Assembly (NCBI GenBank): GCA_024280485.1
Contig: JAJRQB010000089.1
Span: 1 to 47,295 of the forward strand
DNA: 47,295 nt
From: Deltaproteobacteria bacterium
GTDB lineage: Bacteria > Desulfobacterota > Desulfuromonadia > Desulfuromonadales > Geopsychrobacteraceae
Direction of reading: 5' to 3'
In this document: in pieces, positions 43,294 through 47,295 of the stretch
Layout: every line of letters starts with the position of its first letter
How positions within the stretch are numbered: the stretch's first letter is position 1
The notes under the pieces: model-generated
Databases searched by the model: none
What the model was told of the DNA's origin: nothing
Seen by the model: only the letters and a program-made list of their open reading frames with translations
Program-made: the position numbers and the translations under genes

Positions 43294-45009
43294 TCAGAAC
43301 TTGTAACTAGCAGTAAAGTTGGCGTTTGAACCATTCTCGGCGTAGGCATTTTCGTCGTTAATCGTCCGGTTGTAGTTCAGGTTAAATGACCAGCGGTCGC
43401 CGTAATCTGTATTAACTCTCAGCTGGATAGACTTGTTGCCCTCCCAGAAATTTCCGTTAGCATGAGAATAACCATTAACTGCGTGAAACCAGGACACACC
43501 AGGGGTGATACTCAGAGAGGGAAGTACATTGTACCAAGTACTGTCGACATCGACGCTGTAACCCCAGGCCACTGCATCCGGGTCCTGTCCTTCAGGTCCC
43601 CAGGAGGCCAAACCTTCGCGATCCCCCGGCAGGTGGTCTGCAGCGGCGGTCAAGAAAAGCCAGGTGGTATCAAAGCTCAACCCCGGGCCAAACACCTTCA
43701 ACGCATTCACCTGGCCATGCCATGCATCCCGTTGTTCATAAGCATCGATGACATCTCCCGGGTTCACGGTTCCGAGACGACCGGCATCAAAAGAGCCCTG
43801 AGGACCGGTACCAAAAAAGAGGTTACCGATCTGGGTGTTCAGATATTCATTCGGATTGATGCTCATAATCACGGCATTGGGACGGTAGGCCACCTCAGCA
43901 GCAATCGCCCAACCCGACATGCTGGTTGCCAGACTGAGCCCATACATATCGACATCTTCAGGATAGATAAAACGGAAGGCGTTATCCGCCAGATACTGGA
44001 AAGGGTCAGCGGTATCAGGAACAATATACTGGAGCTGCGGCAGCTGAGAGTGGCTACGGGTATAATATGCGCCAAGCTCAAAATCCCCGATGCCGTAGCG
44101 CGTACTGATGCCGAACTGGCCGTCATCTCTGGCGTCCAGATCGCCAAGCCTGCTCGCCACCGACATAGGACCAAAACCCAAATCTTTCATGACCTCCTTG
44201 CCGCCCTGACCGAAGATATCCGAGTCGTCAGCAAAGAAGGTTCCGACCGGTGGATACTTGGATTCTGACCAGCCGAACTGGTAATAGGTATCGACGGAAA
44301 GGTTGTCAAAGAGTCCGACCTGAACCAGCACTGCTGGGACGGCGATGGTGGCATCCTTGAACTCGGAACCGGGCTGAACCAGCTTTGTCAAATCGACGGC
44401 GTTGGTACTGTTTAGGCCATCGAAATAGTAAGAGCCCTCTCCCCAGTTAAATACCTGATTGCCGAGACGCAGATCGACCGGGGCATAGCCGAGTCCCATA
44501 AAATTTTCGATATCATAGCTGCCGTAAACATAGAGATCGGCAACGGAAAAACCTCGACCGATTTCATCTTCGGCGTCATCGGACCAGCCATTTCCATCAC
44601 CCTGATCGAATGGATAATCACTACGGGAACTGCTCCCCCGATCGATCACCGTATCCCAGTAACCGGTCACGCGGCCGACAAAACCGTAATTTTTCCATTT
44701 CAATTCAAGCTCAGGTGACACCTTGAAACTGTTTGAATAGAGATCTCCCTGATCAAAAGTCCAATCCCTCATCGTGATGTTGTCCAGGTCGGCCTTATCG
44801 ACAGGCTCTCCTGTACGGACCCCGGCACTATAGGACAAGGTTGTATCCAGGCTTCCGGTAACCTCGCCATTAAGCAGACTGAATTCAACCGCGGTAGCAG
44901 GAGAAACCGCCACCAGGGCAAAGACCAGTGAAACAATCCCCCCCACTACACCAACCTTCCACTTTCTTACGCATTCCCTACCTAGCCCGCCATACCTGAT
45001 TGTAGCCAT
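43294..45009 (-). CDS. DUF1302 outer-membrane beta-barrel protein (module B)
   Basis: A 571-residue barrel protein. A signal sequence covers about residues 18-40 (VVGGIVSLVFALVAVSPATA), then VEFSLLNGEVTGSLDTTLSYSAGVRTG, the DUF1302 opening. LRLGNQVFNWGEGSYYFDG near residue 180 corresponds to the same segment of the module A barrel. Many amphipathic strands follow, and the C-terminal Phe is in TASYKF. It is about 33 residues longer than the module A protein, mainly in loops, which would suit a different substrate. The ATG at 45009 has AGGAG seven bases upstream. It heads module B under the promoter at 45132-45160. Confidence 0.92.
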   Translation of the reverse strand: MATIRYGGLGRECVRKWKVGVVGGIVSLVFALVAVSPATAVEFSLLNGEVTGSLDTTLSYSAGVRTGEPVDKADLDNITMRDWTFDQGDLYSNSFKVSPELELKWKNYGFVGRVTGYWDTVIDRGSSSRSDYPFDQGDGNGWSDDAEDEIGRGFSVADLYVYGSYDIENFMGLGYAPVDLRLGNQVFNWGEGSYYFDGLNSTNAVDLTKLVQPGSEFKDATIAVPAVLVQVGLFDNLSVDTYYQFGWSESKYPPVGTFFADDSDIFGQGGKEVMKDLGFGPMSVASRLGDLDARDDGQFGISTRYGIGDFELGAYYTRSHSQLPQLQYIVPDTADPFQYLADNAFRFIYPEDVDMYGLSLATSMSGWAIAAEVAYRPNAVIMSINPNEYLNTQIGNLFFGTGPQGSFDAGRLGTVNPGDVIDAYEQRDAWHGQVNALKVFGPGLSFDTTWLFLTAAADHLPGDREGLASWGPEGQDPDAVAWGYSVDVDSTWYNVLPSLSITPGVSWFHAVNGYSHANGNFWEGNKSIQLRVNTDYGDRWSFNLNYNRTINDENAYAENGSNANFTASYKF

Positions 45010-45114
45010 CGAAATCTCCTATTTACTTAGGTGAATAGATCCTCAGCTGCCTCCAATTAAGCATTCCCACCACAGCCACCAACAACCCTATATATCTTTA
45101 TCAATACTTAATCT

Positions 45115-45148
45115 AACGCGTTCGCATATATATAATCGTACGCGGTCG
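45115..45148. promoter_or_regulatory. Pair of B-type operators at the module B promoter
   Basis: AACGCGTTCG at 45115-45124 and the variant TACGCGGTCG at 45139-45148, starting 24 bases apart. This is almost the spacing (25) of the pair at the BMC promoter. One lies in the promoter spacer and the other downstream of the -10, again as at the BMC operon. Confidence 0.78.
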
Positions 45149-45160
45149 ATTAATTGTCAA
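45132..45160 (-). promoter_or_regulatory. Promoter of module B
   Basis: On the minus strand there is TTGACA (45155-45160), a 17-base spacer and GATTAT (45132-45137). It is nearly the same as the BMC operon promoter, including the CTTGACAA context. The leader to the ATG at 45009 would be about 115 bases. Confidence 0.68.
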
Positions 45161-45309
45161 GTTTTTTTTAAAACAGCTTTATATCAATGCAAACAGGGGG
45201 GTTGTGTAACAATGAAGGCTGAGGATAGGCGACAGGGATTGGCAAAATATCAGGCTCAATAGGTTTGAACATTTTTTCGTCTACAGAAAAAGAAAAACGC
45301 TATTATAGA

Positions 45310-45350
45310 AACATCAAAGACCTACGCGAGATGCGTAAGCCTTTGATGTT
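45310..45350 (-). terminator. Terminator after the receiver-PAS-kinase gene
   Basis: AACATCAAAG (45310-45319) pairs with CTTTGATGTT (45341-45350), with an inner TACGC/GCGTA pair. The stem base is A/T-rich on both sides, so it may act in both directions. It lies 100 bases beyond the kinase stop. Confidence 0.7.
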
Positions 45351-45449
45351 TTATTGATAATTGGCGCAATTTAGCTAGCTGCCTGCGACGTCAATTCTGT
45401 TATAACTCAGCATCTCCCACTGGAAATACGTAGTGGATCGCTTATGCTA

Positions 45450-46910
45450 TCAACTCTCTGTGTCTCCACTATCAAGAGGAATACTCAGAAAAAAGCGACT
45501 CCCCTTGCCTGGCGTACTCTCAACCCAGGCTTGACCACCGTGAGCTTTGGCGATCTCTTTGACCAGAGGCAAGCCAAGACCGGTTGCGCCCATCCTCTGC
45601 TCATCAGCAGTGTTGATTTGATAAAACCGGTCAAAAATTCCGTCCAGGTCCTCCGGGCTGATCCCCTGCCCCTCATCCTCAACCCTTATAATTGCAAATC
45701 CATTTTCAATTCTGGCCCCAAGAGTTACGGTTCCGCCAGACGGAGAATATTTAATAGCGTTCGAGAGCAGGTTGTCCACGGCCTGCTGTAGCCTATCCCC
45801 ATCCCCTCGTACTGGAGGCAGATCGGATAAACAATCGATGAGGATCCGGTATTTGTCGGAAACCTGGCCGAAGAGGTTGACCGTTTGATGAAGCAGGGGC
45901 CAAACGGCCACCGGCTGAAAATTTTCTCTACCGAAACCAGCCCGCAATTGCTGAAGCGTGAGCAGGTTATCAATCATTTCCTTGAGCCGTCGCGTCTCCT
46001 TGGCGATGATTCCATGGTACTTGCGCTGCTGTTCGGCATCCACTTCGCTATCCAGCATATAGTCGACAAAACCGATAATGGCAGTCAAAGGAGTACGCAT
46101 CTCGTGACTGACCGCTGAGAGCATTTCATCCTTCATCCGGTCGATCCTCTGGCGCTCACTGATATCCCGAATGATGACGACAAACATCCGCCGCCCCTTC
46201 CACTTGAAGGGACCAGCGGAAATCTCGGCGGGGAACAGACTACTATCTTTCTTCTTTAGCTGAACCAAGGGGACACTACTGACCAGACCCTCTAAAATTC
46301 CCTCGACATAGACTCGAACTATTTCCGGCTCGGCAACAATATCTTCGGCAGGCAGCTCGACAAACTCTTCGGACTTGTAACCAAAAAGCATAGTCGCCGC
46401 CCTATTGACCTCCATCACCTTGAATGTTTGCGCATCCAGAATAATAATGGCGTCCGATTCAGCCGAGAACAACAGTCGATATTTCTCCTCAGACTCCCGT
46501 AGCGCCATTTCTGCCCGCCGGTGCTTCTGCCGTCCCCGTGCTTCACGCAGTTCGCGCTCAATGGCCGGGACCAGACGGGCCTGCTTGTCTTTTCGGACAA
46601 AATCATGAGCCCCGGACTTGAGCAGTGCCACGGCCTCCTCCTCGCCGATGGCACCGGAAGCAATAATAAACGGCTGGTCCTGTCCACAATCTTTCCAGAT
46701 GGCCAAGGCGGCCTCGGGGCTAAACTCGGGCATATGGCAATCGGAAATCGCAACATCCCAGCACTGCGCCGCTATTGCGCTCTGCATTGCGGCAGAGTTA
46801 TCCACCCGGATCGAGTCAAGCTCAAACCCTCCTTTGCTCAGAGCCCGCTGCAGCAGCAAGGCATCGGCCTCTGAATCATCGATGATCAATACCCGGAGCG
46901 GTTTATCCAT
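45450..46910 (-). CDS. Hybrid response regulator-PAS-histidine kinase
   Basis: A 486-residue soluble signalling protein. An N-terminal receiver domain (5-120) has phospho-acceptor Asp57 in ISDCHMP and the acidic pair Asp11-Asp12. A PAS domain (about 138-255) ends in VIIRDISERQRI. A HisKA domain with His269 in SAVSHEMRTPL follows, then an ATPase domain with N-box LLSNAIKYSPSGG, G1 VEDEGQGI and G2 GATGLGLPLV. The ATG at 46910 overlaps the end of the kinase upstream by eight bases. The two are therefore coupled: the upstream kinase may phosphorylate Asp57 here. Targets are unknown, and a link to the catabolic genes is not shown. Confidence 0.93.
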   Translation of the reverse strand: MDKPLRVLIIDDSEADALLLQRALSKGGFELDSIRVDNSAAMQSAIAAQCWDVAISDCHMPEFSPEAALAIWKDCGQDQPFIIASGAIGEEEAVALLKSGAHDFVRKDKQARLVPAIERELREARGRQKHRRAEMALRESEEKYRLLFSAESDAIIILDAQTFKVMEVNRAATMLFGYKSEEFVELPAEDIVAEPEIVRVYVEGILEGLVSSVPLVQLKKKDSSLFPAEISAGPFKWKGRRMFVVIIRDISERQRIDRMKDEMLSAVSHEMRTPLTAIIGFVDYMLDSEVDAEQQRKYHGIIAKETRRLKEMIDNLLTLQQLRAGFGRENFQPVAVWPLLHQTVNLFGQVSDKYRILIDCLSDLPPVRGDGDRLQQAVDNLLSNAIKYSPSGGTVTLGARIENGFAIIRVEDEGQGISPEDLDGIFDRFYQINTADEQRMGATGLGLPLVKEIAKAHGGQAWVESTPGKGSRFFLSIPLDSGDTES

Positions 46911-47295
46911 GGGGGCTCCGTTCTGGTTCGAGGGTAAAATAGAAGCTTGCGCCCTCCCCTACGACCGATTCCGCCCAGATCCTGCCTCCGTGACGATGGA
47001 TGATCCGCTCGACCGTCGCCAGGCCGATCCCCGTGCCAGAGAACTCATCGGCACGGTGCAGCCGCTGGAAGGGCTGAAACAGTTTGTCGGCAAAGGTCAT
47101 ATCGAAGCCTGCCCCGTTGTCCTTGACGAAGTAGGCCGTCTCCCCTACCTGCTTAATGGCGCCGATTTCGACACGAGCGTCTTTCTGTAAACCCGAATAT
47201 TTCCAGGCATTTCCGATCAGGTTTTCCAGTATTACTTTAAGCAGGCGGGGGTCGGCATCGACCATCATATCCGCTGCAACCTCGACAGCCACCTG
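46903..47295 (-). CDS. Sensor histidine kinase, C-terminal ATPase domain (cut by window edge)
   Basis: The last 130 codons of a histidine kinase. It begins in frame at the window edge with a Gln codon, followed by VAVEVAADMMVDADPRLL. The N-box is ILENLIGNAWKYSG, the G1 box VKDNGAGFD, the F-box KLFQPFQRLH and the G2 box GTGIGLATV, with GGRIWAESVVGEGASFYF at the end. All are complete for ATP binding. This closely follows the bacteriophytochrome-like soluble kinase group, the same group as the fragment at 1-1003. The ATG at 47292 is internal, not a start. It overlaps the receiver-PAS-kinase gene by eight bases. Confidence 0.92.
   Translation of the reverse strand, partial: QVAVEVAADMMVDADPRLLKVILENLIGNAWKYSGLQKDARVEIGAIKQVGETAYFVKDNGAGFDMTFADKLFQPFQRLHRADEFSGTGIGLATVERIIHRHGGRIWAESVVGEGASFYFTLEPERSPHG

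Larger units (their letters stand above)
45010..45449. other. Intergenic region: module B control region and kinase terminator
   Basis: No gene is seen in 440 bases. The module B promoter and operators lie at 45115-45160 and a terminator at 45310-45350. Between 45161 and 45309 I see nothing definite. Confidence 0.55.

Noticed and set aside
1-47295. CRISPR arrays, tRNA or rRNA genes, insertion sequences
   Set aside because: Nothing of the kind was seen on reading. The only repeats are operators, paralogous genes and the tetR duplication.

Overview
The window reads as a chromosomal segment of a Gram-negative bacterium. It encodes outer-membrane beta-barrels ending in an aromatic residue, RND/MMPL pumps, a Tat-exported enzyme and multi-PAS histidine kinases. 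Gene style and base composition would suit a Desulfuromonadales-like or other proteobacterial lineage, but I cannot fix the taxon from the sequence alone. Almost every gene is on the minus strand. The exceptions are two tandem TetR genes.

Layout. 1-1003: N-terminal part of a PAS-PAS histidine kinase cut by the window edge. 1.4-4.5 kb: a Tat-exported class III aminotransferase followed by a CoA-acylating aldehyde dehydrogenase. 5.2-14.8 kb ('module A'): DUF1302 barrel, DUF1329 protein, YCF48-type propeller, RND/MMPL protein, secreted beta-lactamase-fold hydrolase, fatty-acyl-CoA ligase. 15.6-18.4 kb: TetR, IclR, a 51-residue ribbon-helix-helix protein missed by length cut-offs, and MerR. 18.4-24.8 kb: a fadN-fadA-fadE-type beta-oxidation operon plus an enoyl-CoA hydratase. 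25.1-31.4 kb: a bacterial microcompartment (BMC) operon with an APH-fold kinase, an ethanolamine-phosphate-phospholyase-like PLP enzyme, an acylating aldehyde dehydrogenase with a C-terminal encapsulation peptide, two tandem-domain shell proteins, one hexamer protein, one pentamer protein and an unfamiliar 93-residue protein. 31.8-33.5 kb: two tandem TetR paralogues. 33.6-45.0 kb ('module B'): a second DUF1302-DUF1329-YCF48-RND set followed by a secreted double-domain amidohydrolase and an MFS transporter. 45.4-47.3 kb: receiver-PAS-kinase and the C-terminal half of another kinase.

How it may work together. Two operator families divide the region. GGGAAG-N6-CTTCCC palindromes sit at the same place relative to near-consensus sigma70 promoters in front of module A, the Tat aminotransferase operon and the TetR at 15.6 kb. 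AACGCGTTCG sites sit in equivalent promoters in front of the BMC operon and module B, and next to the tandem TetR genes. Each regulon therefore joins the same four-gene envelope set to an exported hydrolase, a fold-type I PLP enzyme and an acylating aldehyde dehydrogenase. The working idea, which is inference, is an island for amide- or ester-linked lipids carrying an amino alcohol (for example N-acylethanolamines). Envelope proteins and exported hydrolases would take in and cleave the substrate. The acyl part would go through the CoA ligase and FadN/A/E. The amino alcohol would be phosphorylated, split to an aldehyde by the phospholyase and oxidised to acyl-CoA inside the BMC. No cobalamin-dependent lyase, PduL-type phosphotransacylase or alcohol dehydrogenase is visible in the window.

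The two window ends carry complementary parts of the same kinase family with roughly 35 residues missing between them, so a circular element or an assembly break inside one gene deserves a check.
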